Both the position numbers and the translations under genes were made by a program. Below the pieces are notes generated by a model that was not told where the DNA came from, ran no database searches, and worked only from the letters and a program-made list of their open reading frames with translations. Positions 9,182 to 17,023 of a stretch of DNA of 64,000 nt are shown piece after piece (within the stretch, counting starts at the first letter, position 1; the number at the start of each line of letters is the position of its first letter). The DNA is from Gloeocapsopsis sp. IPPAS B-1203 (GTDB taxonomy: Bacteria; Cyanobacteriota; Cyanobacteriia; Cyanobacteriales; Chroococcidiopsidaceae): the NCBI RefSeq assembly GCF_002749975.1, contig NZ_PEIG01000001.1, forward strand, positions 558,001 to 622,000. Direction: 5' to 3'.

Positions 9182-9662
9182 AGACTCTATTATCAAAGGA
9201 AAGCGATATTTAAAACTTTGAGTAAAAAACATACTATTCTCCTGACAATACAATGAAGTTAATTCAAACAACAATCTAATGTTTAAAAAATTAAAACTTT
9301 GAGCTACTGAATAAAAGTCATGACTTTTCTACTAAATAAATAATTGCAAATAAAATTTAAAGTTTTGTTTAAAAAATCAGATGATAGGTAACTAAGTGCG
9401 CTACCACCGAACAATATTAGATTACCAACTGCATATGACAGTCATATGAAGAATATGTGTCGGATCTTTGTAAAGACTACTATTTAATATTCTAGATAGC
9501 TAAAGCCTTACCTAATGTTAATTTTAGTCACTTAATGTTGCAATACTCAACGCAAACCTGAGCCATCAATGCAAAAATTGAATACTTTACATTACACATG
9601 TGCAATGTTACCAAATACAAGTTTGATAACGAAGAGCACAGGGAAAGTTAATTTGAAATAGC
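9182..9662. other. AT-rich intergenic region without recognised genes
   Basis: I see no gene here. A short inverted repeat (CATATGACAGTCATATG) lies near 9433-9449. The rest shows no clear promoter or repeat family. Confidence 0.4.
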
Positions 9663-9685
9663 AAAAAAGGGTAGGTTGCCTACCC
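9663..9685 (-). terminator. Rho-independent terminator of the methyltransferase/TPR operon
   Basis: GGGTAGG (9669-9675) pairs with CCTACCC (9679-9685) across a 3-nt loop. Read on the minus strand, the stem is followed by six T residues (A6 at 9663-9668). It lies about 70 bp beyond the methyltransferase stop. Confidence 0.85.
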
Positions 9686-9755
9686 CAATGAGTGAACTTA
9701 GCAGACATCACTCCGATCTGCTGGCTTGTAGATTCTAGTTATGTCATGACGTAAG

Positions 9756-10862
9756 TTATTTAGGATACAGACGATAGAATCGGAAAAAGAAGTTATCAAC
9801 GGGCAAAATTTCGATGTCACGAAAGCCTGCGGCTTGGGCATAACGTCGTAAGGTATCGGTTCGCATCACGGTACCTGTTCCACCACAGTGATATTCGCCG
9901 TCGTCTGCCATACCTACTGGCAAGCAGTGTAAAACGCTCCAACCGTACATCATCCACTCTATATCATTGCCAGAAGCTGTAAAGCGATCGCCAACTCGTT
10001 CATCTGCAATAAGAACTGCACCGTTGTTTTTTACTAAACGCCGCATGGTTTGAAGTGCGCCCACAGGATTACCCAAGTCATGAATGCACTCAAAAGCAGT
10101 GACTAAATCATATTGCTGCGTCAAGATTGGGTTACTGACATCATGATGATGAATTGTCACGCGATCGCTTAATCCTGCTGTTTGGACGTTTTGCTGAGCT
10201 AACTCGACTGATGGTGCATCTATGTCATAGCCATCAACTTGCACCTTGGGGTATGCTTGCGCAATACCAATACTTGACCAACCTCCACCACAACCAATAT
10301 CTGCAATCCGCGCCGGAGGCTCGGCTTGCAACCGAGCATGAACATCGGGCATTGCCGGAAGCCATTCAGTTCCCAACTGTTGGAGAAACATCGAGCGGTT
10401 AATTGCAGCTTGTCCTTCGCGAAACATAGTTCCATACTCGCGATAAGGTACGCCACCACCGTTGCGATAGGCATTCAATAGTGAGCTTAAGGGGCGTGTT
10501 ACGCCAACCAGCATATAAGTTAAAGGAGTTAGATAATCCAGACTGTCGCGATCGAGGAGTGCTTCGACATGTCCTGCGCTTAAGTGATAGCGTCGTGTTT
10601 TTGCAGGTGCATTTTCATCATCAACTTCTAGGATACCTGTAACTGTTTGCTGTTCGAGCCATTCGCGCACATAGCGCTCAATTGTGTTAGTTTGAGTTGC
10701 CAGTTCCGTTGAAGTTAACCAGCCTTCAGCAAGTACTCGATAAAAACCCAGTTGGTCGCCAATGTAAATTGTGAAAATATCAAAAGTACCTGCAACCGAC
10801 TTTAGCAATCGCTCAATCAAAGCTTCTTTCTGTTGCAATGCAACAGACATTTGTATAGTCAT
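9756..10862 (-). CDS. Class I SAM-dependent methyltransferase with N-terminal winged-helix domain
   Basis: The 368-residue cytosolic enzyme starts with a winged-helix/dimerisation domain (about 1-100, FYRVLAEGWLTSTELATQTN). A Rossmann methyltransferase fold follows: the SAM loop is IADIGCGGGWSSIGIA near 185, then VDGYDIDAPSVELA and VTAFECIHDLGNP. It ends in a conserved-looking FFFRFYRLYPK. The layout resembles small-molecule methyltransferases, but the substrate is unknown. An AAGGAAG site precedes the ATG. The gene lies 28 bp behind a TPR-protein gene on the same strand and shares its terminator, so the two form an operon. Confidence 0.88.
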   Translation of the reverse strand: MTIQMSVALQQKEALIERLLKSVAGTFDIFTIYIGDQLGFYRVLAEGWLTSTELATQTNTIERYVREWLEQQTVTGILEVDDENAPAKTRRYHLSAGHVEALLDRDSLDYLTPLTYMLVGVTRPLSSLLNAYRNGGGVPYREYGTMFREGQAAINRSMFLQQLGTEWLPAMPDVHARLQAEPPARIADIGCGGGWSSIGIAQAYPKVQVDGYDIDAPSVELAQQNVQTAGLSDRVTIHHHDVSNPILTQQYDLVTAFECIHDLGNPVGALQTMRRLVKNNGAVLIADERVGDRFTASGNDIEWMMYGWSVLHCLPVGMADDGEYHCGGTGTVMRTDTLRRYAQAAGFRDIEILPVDNFFFRFYRLYPK

Positions 10863-10890
10863 CTGTTAATTCTTCCTTATCGTGTTGCCA

Positions 10891-12585
10891 TCAAAATTGT
10901 GAGGCAGTTAGCTTGACATCGGCATATTTCCAAGCTGCGGCAAATTGTTGTTGTATCATTTGAGCTTCCTTGGTTTTGCCTTGAGCTTGTAGACTTTGTA
11001 CAAGTCCAAATAGCGACCAACCATTGTGTGGATATTGTTTTAAATCTTCGCGGTAAACAGCCTCAGCTTCTTGTATCTGACCAACGTTGAGTAAGGTGTA
11101 GCCCAAGTTATGACGTACAGGGTAGTACCAAGATGGTGGTTCGATATAGCTCAAACTATCTTGAATACTTACTGCTTTTTTAAGTTGGGCGATCGCTTCA
11201 TTTGTTTGCCCTTGAGCCTGAGCAAGTTCCGATGCTAGTACATGCGAGGCAATATCTAACAGCGTTGATGCTTGAGGAAATGATGCCAAAGTTAGCTCTT
11301 TCATTGCATCTGTCTGGGCAATTTTGCGTAACTGTGCGTACTCAGACTTTGCTTGATCGAGATTCCCGCGCCGCACATATGCTAAACCTCGCGCCCAGTG
11401 CCACATTCCCGTGGTGTATTGTAGTTCTGAGCGAGGCTGTGGTTCTTGGAGGATTTCTTGCCATTTACCAAAGCGCACTAAGGCAAATAATGGCATTGGT
11501 TTGAAGTCTTCCAAAGCAGGAACATCCTGATAGGCGCGATCGGGAATTTTCGCAACTAACTTCCGCGCAGCTTCGAGTGCTAGAGTGCTACGCCCTGACA
11601 TCTGTGCTGCTGCAAAGAGAAAGTGAATGTTGTGTGGATAGTACGCTAATGCATAGTAGCTGTGCACATTCTGATCGCGAGTTCCACCGACACCATGTGT
11701 TTCGTCTACTCGAATAGCACGTTCGTTGATGCGTGCAGCATCGTAGTAGCGTCCTACTCGCCAGTAAACGTGTGATGGCATATGTACCAAGTGTCCAGCA
11801 TCAGGTACCAGTGTTTCTAGTCGTTGTGCGCTCGGTATTGCTCGTTCTGGAGTCTGCGATGCTTCGACAGCATGAATGTAATAGTGGTTGGCTCCTGGAT
11901 GATTGGGATGGCGCTGCAAAACTGATTCGAGTGTTGATACAATTTCGTTTGTGTAGGTTGTTGGTTGTCCGTCCTTTGTCCAGAAATTCCAAGGTGTCAG
12001 ATCCATTAGTGCTTCTGCATATAGTGTTGCTGCATCTAAGTCATTTGGATAGCGCTGATACAACTCGCGCATAGCTTTGGCATAGTCTCGATCGAGTGAG
12101 GTGCGATCTTTAACTGGCTGTGGAGTATAACGCTTTGCAAGTGCTTGGATATATGCTTGCTCAGTTGGACTTGCCTTGGGTGCCAAATTCTGTGCTTTTT
12201 GCAGTGCCGTATATGCTTTGGGAACTGCTGCATCATCCATCGGTGCATTAATATTTGGACCTAAAACTAAGGCAATTCCCCAGTAACACATTGCGCAGTC
12301 AGGATCGAGTCTTGCTGCTTCACGAAAAGATCGCTCTGCCTCCGCGTGGTTGAATCCATAAGCGAGGATTAATCCTTGATTAAAGTAGCGTTGGGTAATA
12401 GGATTGTTGGTTGAAATCTGATGGTTGTGACTGCCAAGATTTAAGAATGGTAATTTGCGATCGCCCGCTTCAGTTTGATAATGACCGCCCGATTCACAGG
12501 CGATCGCTTTTTGCAATGGTGTAGCAGTCCATTCTGATAATCCGAATGTGATGAGTAGACTTAAGAAAAATGTCGTTCGGTTCAT
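10891..12585 (-). CDS. Exported tetratricopeptide-repeat protein
   Basis: The ATG at 12585 is preferred because GAGGTG lies 6 bp upstream; a frame start at 12612 would only add nine residues. The protein has about 564 residues and a signal peptide (MNRTTFFLSLLITFGLSEW). A conserved N-terminal region follows (LGSHNHQIST, then LDPDCAMCYWGIALVLGPNI with a CxxC), and then several TPR units (for example AYGFNHAEAERSFREAARLD and YTLLNVGQIQEAEAVYRED). TPR proteins of this type are probably periplasmic scaffolds. The downstream partner is a cytosolic methyltransferase, so the shared pathway is unclear. Confidence 0.85.
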   Translation of the reverse strand: MNRTTFFLSLLITFGLSEWTATPLQKAIACESGGHYQTEAGDRKLPFLNLGSHNHQISTNNPITQRYFNQGLILAYGFNHAEAERSFREAARLDPDCAMCYWGIALVLGPNINAPMDDAAVPKAYTALQKAQNLAPKASPTEQAYIQALAKRYTPQPVKDRTSLDRDYAKAMRELYQRYPNDLDAATLYAEALMDLTPWNFWTKDGQPTTYTNEIVSTLESVLQRHPNHPGANHYYIHAVEASQTPERAIPSAQRLETLVPDAGHLVHMPSHVYWRVGRYYDAARINERAIRVDETHGVGGTRDQNVHSYYALAYYPHNIHFLFAAAQMSGRSTLALEAARKLVAKIPDRAYQDVPALEDFKPMPLFALVRFGKWQEILQEPQPRSELQYTTGMWHWARGLAYVRRGNLDQAKSEYAQLRKIAQTDAMKELTLASFPQASTLLDIASHVLASELAQAQGQTNEAIAQLKKAVSIQDSLSYIEPPSWYYPVRHNLGYTLLNVGQIQEAEAVYREDLKQYPHNGWSLFGLVQSLQAQGKTKEAQMIQQQFAAAWKYADVKLTASQF

Positions 12586-12714
12586 CTGTGTCACCTCTTT
12601 TGTGCTAGACATGTCAAACTGAACTAGCTGTTATGAAATACTTCATCAGCTCAGCTTGTGATTTAGTATGTAATTGGTAAATTTTGATGTTTATTGTGCT
12701 GACTTCTTTGGCGA

Positions 12715-12849
12715 TCAGCGATAGGTATCTTCTATGGTTGCGATCGCAATTGAACCAAATTGAGAAAATGCTAGTAACAGCATGACTGAAGCGAGATCAG
12801 CTATAGCAAAAAGCTGAAGTGCTGTTCCCAGGGAAATACAAAGATGCAT
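12715..12849 (-). CDS. Candidate 44-residue small hydrophobic protein
   Basis: The frame encodes 44 residues with a central hydrophobic helix (LFAIADLASVMLLLAFSQF) and a short C-terminal tail ending EDTYR. A GGAG ribosome-binding site about 7 bp before the ATG is stronger than for most genes nearby, which is the main support. It lies in the gap upstream of the TPR gene on the same strand, about 130 bp away, and could be the first gene of that transcript. No family is recognised. Confidence 0.45.
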   Translation of the reverse strand: MHLCISLGTALQLFAIADLASVMLLLAFSQFGSIAIATIEDTYR

Positions 12850-13013
12850 AAATGACTCCTTTACCTATGCGGTATCAAGTTTTTCGTATTTATTTCATCA
12901 CCATGACCTAATTAATTTGTGCTGAACAGCGTCACAATTTATGCGTAAGTTCGTGTTTAGTGCAACGGCATTCTTAGTAGATGATTTAGAGACAAGAGTA
13001 AATGCTGCTAAAA

Positions 13014-13295
13014 CTATCCAAGTACTACTTCACCGCATTCATCAGCTAAATAAGACAAACACTTGAAGCGCAAAAATATCACTTGCTCGTAAAAAGGATT
13101 CAACTTGCACAACGGTGGAATGCGCAGGATTGTGTGGTTAAAGAATTTGATTTCCCTCTCAAAAGGACAACGGTTAGGAATAATACGGCACAATAATCGT
13201 GCTACTTTGGGATTATGAATTTCTATCGATTCAAGAGATTGGCGTGCTGATTGCACTAGATTTAACCTAGGAACCAATAAACTTAGACTAGACAT
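13014..13295 (-). CDS. Mo-dependent nitrogenase C-terminal domain-like small protein
   Basis: The 93-residue protein matches the small cyanobacterial proteins annotated with the Mo-nitro_C domain. The signatures are VARLLCRIIPNRCPFERE, IPPLCKLNPFYEQV and the ending LRFKCLSYLADECGE. An AGGGGGTG site lies about 8 bp before the ATG. Despite its name, this stand-alone family is common in cyanobacteria that lack nitrogenase, and no nif gene is in the window. The role is unknown; the conserved cysteines suggest a metal or redox function, which is inference. Confidence 0.85.
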   Translation of the reverse strand: MSSLSLLVPRLNLVQSARQSLESIEIHNPKVARLLCRIIPNRCPFEREIKFFNHTILRIPPLCKLNPFYEQVIFLRFKCLSYLADECGEVVLG

Positions 13296-13488
13296 TTGTT
13301 ACACCCCCTGCTTATTTGTGTCACTATTGTTCTATTCGGCATTTGATTTTTTATACGTTTAACCTTGATAGTGTATGCTGCTTGTTCGTGTCACTGACGC
13401 AAAGCGAGACAAACTGTAGTTGAACTTTTTCTGAAGGTAGCGATTTAGGTGGAACTACCTTTCAATTTCTAAAGTAAGCGAAAATCTT

Positions 13489-13548
13489 GTATCTGTCGTT
13501 ACAGCAAATCTCTGAACTTTACTGAATAAACGTCTCAGGAAAACTCAG
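13489..13548. repeat. 60-bp upstream motif, copy 1 (ahead of the split methyltransferase)
   Basis: The block starting GTATCTGTCGTTACAGCAAA is closely similar to 16806-16865, which lies upstream of the AAA-like ATPase pair. Matching runs include TGTCGTTACAG, AAATCTC and TCTCAG. It ends about 70 bp before the methyltransferase start and could be a dispersed repeat or shared control region. Confidence 0.5.
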
Positions 13549-13615
13549 TTTACTTATTTCAAATTTTGCGCCTAGTCATCGGAAGTTATTAGTCTACTAA
13601 AACTCAAGTTGCAAT

Positions 13616-13798
13616 ATGAATCAGTGGTATAAAGAGGATCTCGCGTTTATTCATGATGTTGGTTTCAGCGACTATGCACTCCAGTCTGCTCCTGGTATAC
13701 TGGCAATCCTAGAGCAAAATAAGATACACAAGGGTTTATTAGTAGACTTAGGTTGTGGCAGTGGATTATCGGCGCAAGAATTTACAGAAAACGAAGTT
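13616..13798 (+). pseudogene. Class I methyltransferase, 5' fragment, split by an IS element
   Basis: The ATG at 13616 opens a methyltransferase frame: an N-terminal segment, then the SAM-binding loop LLVDLGCGSGLSAQEF at about residues 41-56. The family homology ends where the IS left-end hairpins begin. The rest of the same domain (VLGIDISESMIDIARRRVP onward) resumes at about 15410 after the IS. The intact gene would have encoded roughly 245 residues. The 5' fragment alone keeps glycine-rich motif I but lacks the rest of the SAM pocket, so it should be inactive. Confidence 0.85.
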
Positions 13799-13927
13799 GA
13801 AAGCCCATGTCTTTTAAGCGTGGGATGAAAACGAGCAAGGATGGTTTTAACCATCCAGTCTTGTTGATATCTTAATATTTAAACAGGCTTGTTTATTGTA
13901 TATTAATTAACTAGGAGGTGATGCTAA

Positions 13928-15361
13928 TTGTACGGATGTCAACAGATTTTATTGCACCCAGATAATGAGCTAGAAGCGATTCTTGAGTTCATCTGCAAAA
14001 CCGCAAATTCCCTGATTAATTGTGGCATATATTATGCTCGACAAATGTACTTCAAAGCCAAAAAGTTTTTGGGAAAGTATGACTTAGAAGCAGAGTACAA
14101 AACTAACAAGCATTTCAAGGCGCTGCATTCACAAGCAGCCCAACAAGTATTAAGGTCTGTATCTGAATCATTCGAGTCATTTAAGAAGTTAAAATCTGCA
14201 TTTAATCGAGGGGAAATAGCGGATAAACCTAGACCACCGAAATATCGCAAATCGGGAGGTTTTGCTCTTGTCTCGTACCCCAAGCAGGCGTTAAAGTTAG
14301 TCGATACCGGACACTTCTCTCAACGGGGGACACCCCCGCACGAGAGTGTCCTCAATTTGATACGAATTCCGCTGGGAAAACAAGTCAAGTGCTGGTTTGG
14401 ACTCGACTGTTTCTTTGTGCCAATGCCGTCAAATCTAAAGTTTGCAGACATTAAAGAACTACGAATTTTGCCCAGAAATAGCTGTTTCTACGTTGAGTTT
14501 GTCTATCAACAAGAGCCAGTTAAAACCCTGCTGGATAAGGGCAAGGTTCTAGGTATTGATCCAGGCTTGAATAATCTTTTAACTTGCGTCAGTAATATTG
14601 GTAAATCATTTATTATCAATGGACGCAAGCTAAAAAGTCAAAATCAGTGGTACAACAAACGAGTAGCTAAACTTAAAAAGAATCAGTCCCAAGGTTTTTG
14701 GAATGACGAGTTAGCTAATATCACTGAGAAGCGTAACAGGCAGATGCGAGATGGCATTAACAAAGCTACTCGATTTGTTATTAATTGGTGTTTGAACCAT
14801 TCAGTTGGTCGAATTGTTTTTGGCTGGAATCAGCGCAACAAAGACAGCGTAGAAATGGGGAAAAAGAACAATCAGGAGTTCGTGCAAATCCCGATGGCGA
14901 AACTCAAAGACAGAATTCAACAATTATGCCAACAATACGGGATTGAAGTTGTAGAAACCGAGGAATCGTATACCAGTAAATCATCTTTTCTCGACAATGA
15001 TATTCTGCCTACCTACGATGAAAAACTCAAGGAGCAAGAGTACAAGTTTTCGGGAAAAAGAGGGCAACGAAAGAAGGGAAAACTGCACAATTTGGGTCGT
15101 GGTGGATATCAAGCCAAATCAGGAATTAGGATCAACTCTGATGCTCAAGGTGCAGCTAACATTCTTCGCAAAGTATCGATACACTTAGGTCTAGACTTAA
15201 CCAAGATCGGTAAGGCAGTCTTGACTCTGCCACAACGATATGATGTGCTTCAAAGGTTGAGCAAATCCTATCGTAAACAATGTGTAGCAGTATGTCTTCA
15301 GGAGGACACTTGCGTGGGCGGCTCTGCCGACTTGAGCAAAGTGTCCGTGACTACTGCGTAA
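13928..15361 (+). CDS. tnpB: RNA-guided endonuclease TnpB family protein (zinc-finger-less type)
   Basis: The 477-residue protein starts at TTG behind a strong AGGAGGTGAT. The split RuvC nuclease is complete: D211 (GIDPGLNN), the glutamates at 343-346 (VETEESYTSKSSFLDND) and D405 (NSDAQGAANI). Characterised TnpB proteins cut DNA guided by an RNA from the element's right end. The CxxC...CxxC zinc finger usual between RuvC II and III is absent; the segment is Lys-rich instead. Two 43-bp palindromes are read in frame, one adding about 16 residues near 125-145 and one forming most of the C-terminus. Activity is plausible but untested. Confidence 0.9.
   Translation: MYGCQQILLHPDNELEAILEFICKTANSLINCGIYYARQMYFKAKKFLGKYDLEAEYKTNKHFKALHSQAAQQVLRSVSESFESFKKLKSAFNRGEIADKPRPPKYRKSGGFALVSYPKQALKLVDTGHFSQRGTPPHESVLNLIRIPLGKQVKCWFGLDCFFVPMPSNLKFADIKELRILPRNSCFYVEFVYQQEPVKTLLDKGKVLGIDPGLNNLLTCVSNIGKSFIINGRKLKSQNQWYNKRVAKLKKNQSQGFWNDELANITEKRNRQMRDGINKATRFVINWCLNHSVGRIVFGWNQRNKDSVEMGKKNNQEFVQIPMAKLKDRIQQLCQQYGIEVVETEESYTSKSSFLDNDILPTYDEKLKEQEYKFSGKRGQRKKGKLHNLGRGGYQAKSGIRINSDAQGAANILRKVSIHLGLDLTKIGKAVLTLPQRYDVLQRLSKSYRKQCVAVCLQEDTCVGGSADLSKVSVTTA
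14309..14351. repeat. 43-bp palindromic small dispersed repeat inside tnpB, copy 1
   Basis: The outer arms GGACACT and AGTGTCC enclose an inner CGGGGG/CCCCCG palindrome. The translated product (TGHFSQRGTPPHESVLN) interrupts what would otherwise be a continuous KLVD-LIRIPLG strand region of TnpB, so it looks like an in-frame insertion. Confidence 0.7.
15304..15346. repeat. 43-bp palindromic small dispersed repeat inside tnpB, copy 2
   Basis: It has the same length and outer arms (GGACACTT...AAGTGTCC) as copy 1 but a different core (GGGCGGCTCTGCCGAC). It forms the end of the tnpB reading frame, just before the IS right-end hairpin. Confidence 0.7.
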
Positions 15362-15409
15362 CAACGTTTGAGAATCCTTCGTGCTTCAGCCGAAGGAGAA
15401 GCCAAAAAG

Positions 15410-15961
15410 GCTCATTATTGCGTTCTCGGAATTGATATTTCAGAATCAATGATCGATATTGCCCGCAGGAGAGTGCCAAATGCAAACTTTCAGGTAGGGT
15501 CACTGTTCAAAGTAGAGATTCCGCCATGCAATGCCGTTACGTCCATCGGTGAATGCCTCAACTATTTGTTTGATCCAGACAGCGATCGCCAACTGCTAAC
15601 TCAGCTTTTCCATCGTATCTACAACGCATTAACGCCAGGTGGTATCTTTATTTTTGATATTGCACCAGGACAGATTGAACAGGGAACTACAGTTAAAGGG
15701 TTCACTGAAGGAGAGGGTTGGATCGTACTCATTGACAAAGAGGAACGCCGCGAAACATTAATTCGTCGAATTATCACGTTTCGGAAGGTAGGGGAGTACT
15801 ACAGACGTGATGACGAAGTACACCATCTGTGTCTGTACAAAGCAACAGAGATTGCCAGCGAACTACGTCAAATAGGCTTCCAGGTTCAAATTATGCGTAG
15901 TTATGGAACGTACAATCTACCGAAAGCTCATGCGGCGTTTATTGCACGTAAACCAACATAA
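15410..15961 (+). pseudogene. Class I methyltransferase, 3' fragment
   Basis: This continues the methyltransferase begun at 13616: VLGIDISESMIDIARRRVPN is the motif II/post I region, then ITSIGECLNYLFD-type motif (VTSIGECLNYLFDPDSD), LTPGGIFIFDIAPGQ, and a C-terminal half ending AHAAFIARKPT. It has no start codon or ribosome-binding site of its own at the junction. The sequence shows no further frameshift or stop, which points to a recent insertion. The substrate of the intact family member is unknown. Confidence 0.85.
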
Positions 15962-16003
15962 AATGACACCCGCTTTTCTACTCAAAGCAAACTGAGTTAA
16001 AAA

Positions 16004-16022
16004 GAGGTCACAGCGTGACCTC
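16004..16022 (-). terminator. Rho-independent terminator of the RTX gene
   Basis: GAGGTCAC (16004-16011) pairs perfectly with GTGACCTC (16015-16022) over a 3-nt loop. On the minus strand it is followed by a T-run (A-run at 15999-16003). It lies 27 bp beyond the RTX gene stop and may also stop the plus-strand methyltransferase transcript. Confidence 0.85.
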
Positions 16023-16048
16023 AAAGCCCTTGTTTGACTCATAGGGTT

Positions 16049-16591
16049 TTAAGCAATGAGGGAAATATCATTATTCGTCATCGCTAAATTGGCTGAAAGT
16101 GTCGCTATGTGTACTTGACCGATTCCACCGATACCATCTGCGTCGAAGAACAAATCTCCAGTGGAACTGTTGTAAATAAATCTATCAGTACTATCTCCTG
16201 CTGCTGAACCGATTCTGAATGCATCAACATTAAGCGTACCGTTACCAACACCAAAATCCTCAAAAACGAGAGTATCATCGGCAACTACAAAATCTGTGAT
16301 GATATCAGTACTGCCATCAAATCCGTTTCGGAAAACAAAGCGATCGGCACCAGTGCCCCCGGTAAGGACATCAAAGCCTAATCCACCCTCTACATGATCG
16401 TTTCCGCTGCCACCGTTAAGAATGTCGCTAGCTCCAAAGCCAAATAATACATCGTTGCCAGATCCACCAAATATCTGATCGCTGCCACCAAGACCATTGA
16501 GAAAATCATCACCGCCAAAACCTCTGATGGTGTCATTTCCGTTCGTACCAAACCGTGAATCATTGCCAGCGGTTCCTTCAATAAGTGCCAT
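16049..16591 (-). CDS. RTX (hemolysin-type) calcium-binding repeat protein
   Basis: The 180-residue protein starts directly with RTX nonapeptide repeats (GGxGxDxLx), for example GGDDFLNGL, GGSGNDVLFG, GGSGNDHVEGG and GGTGADRFVF, over residues 10-90. A C-terminal beta-rich region follows (DIITDFVVADDTLVFEDF, then FIYNSSTGDLFFDADG). Such repeats fold as a calcium-filled parallel beta-roll after type I secretion, and the C-terminus is the usual secretion signal. No Sec signal and no type I exporter lie next to it. It has no catalytic domain, so a surface or matrix role is inferred. Confidence 0.88.
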   Translation of the reverse strand: MALIEGTAGNDSRFGTNGNDTIRGFGGDDFLNGLGGSDQIFGGSGNDVLFGFGASDILNGGSGNDHVEGGLGFDVLTGGTGADRFVFRNGFDGSTDIITDFVVADDTLVFEDFGVGNGTLNVDAFRIGSAAGDSTDRFIYNSSTGDLFFDADGIGGIGQVHIATLSANLAMTNNDISLIA

Positions 16592-16805
16592 TATCGTTTC
16601 TCCTCTTGGATGAGATTTTTTGTTTAATGTTCATTCACGACTTACCCACAACAATTTCCTGAGAACCACATAAGTTCCCTAGAATTAAAAGTAAGAAAGA
16701 GTGAAGATTTAGGGTTTCACAAGTCAGCTCAAGATAACTTTCATGTTTTAGTAAGTGACTGCTTGAGAAGCATCGTTTGTATCTATTAAATTAATCGAGT
16801 ATTTG
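16592..16805. other. Intergenic region between divergent RTX and AAA-like genes
   Basis: No gene is visible. The region should hold the RTX promoter; no box can be assigned. The shared 60-bp motif (copy 2) follows at 16806. Confidence 0.35.
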
Positions 16806-16865
16806 GTATTTGTCGTTACAGAAAATCTCGGAACCCTAGCTGTTCAATTTCTCAGAAAATTCTCG
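16806..16865. repeat. 60-bp upstream motif, copy 2 (ahead of the AAA-like pair)
   Basis: The block starting GTATTTGTCGTTACAGAAAA aligns without gaps to 13489-13548 through the first 33 bp and again at TCTCAGNAAA. It ends about 160 bp before the AAA-like gene. Confidence 0.5.
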
Positions 16866-17023
16866 ACACACTTGATTAAACCTCAGTTTTTTTGTTGAAG
16901 GAGGTTGTAGGAGAACGCAACAAACACTGATGCTTCAAGACTTCTAAAGGAAATTAGTGTATTTCTGATAACCTCTGTAAATCTCAGATAGTATCAAGGT
17001 ACAGCGTTTGATATGGTGTGAAG

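Larger units (their letters stand above)
13799..15409 (+). mobile_element. IS200/IS605-superfamily TnpB-only (IS1341-like) insertion
   Basis: The element carries only tnpB; no TnpA Y1 transposase is present, so it depends on TnpA in trans. Near the left end are hairpins CCCATG/CGTGGG (13804-13824, one wobble pair) and a perfect GGATGGTT/AACCATCC (13839-13856). Near the right end is hairpin TCCTTCG/CGAAGGA (15375-15397), the place where an omega RNA scaffold would end and its guide begin. The exact ends are estimated to within about 10 bp from the interrupted reading frame. No target duplication is expected for this family. Confidence 0.8.

Noticed and set aside
12941-13060. About 39-codon plus-strand frame (MRKFVFSATAFLVDDLE)
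   Set aside because: It overlaps the 3' end of the Mo-nitro_C gene on the other strand and has no ribosome-binding site.
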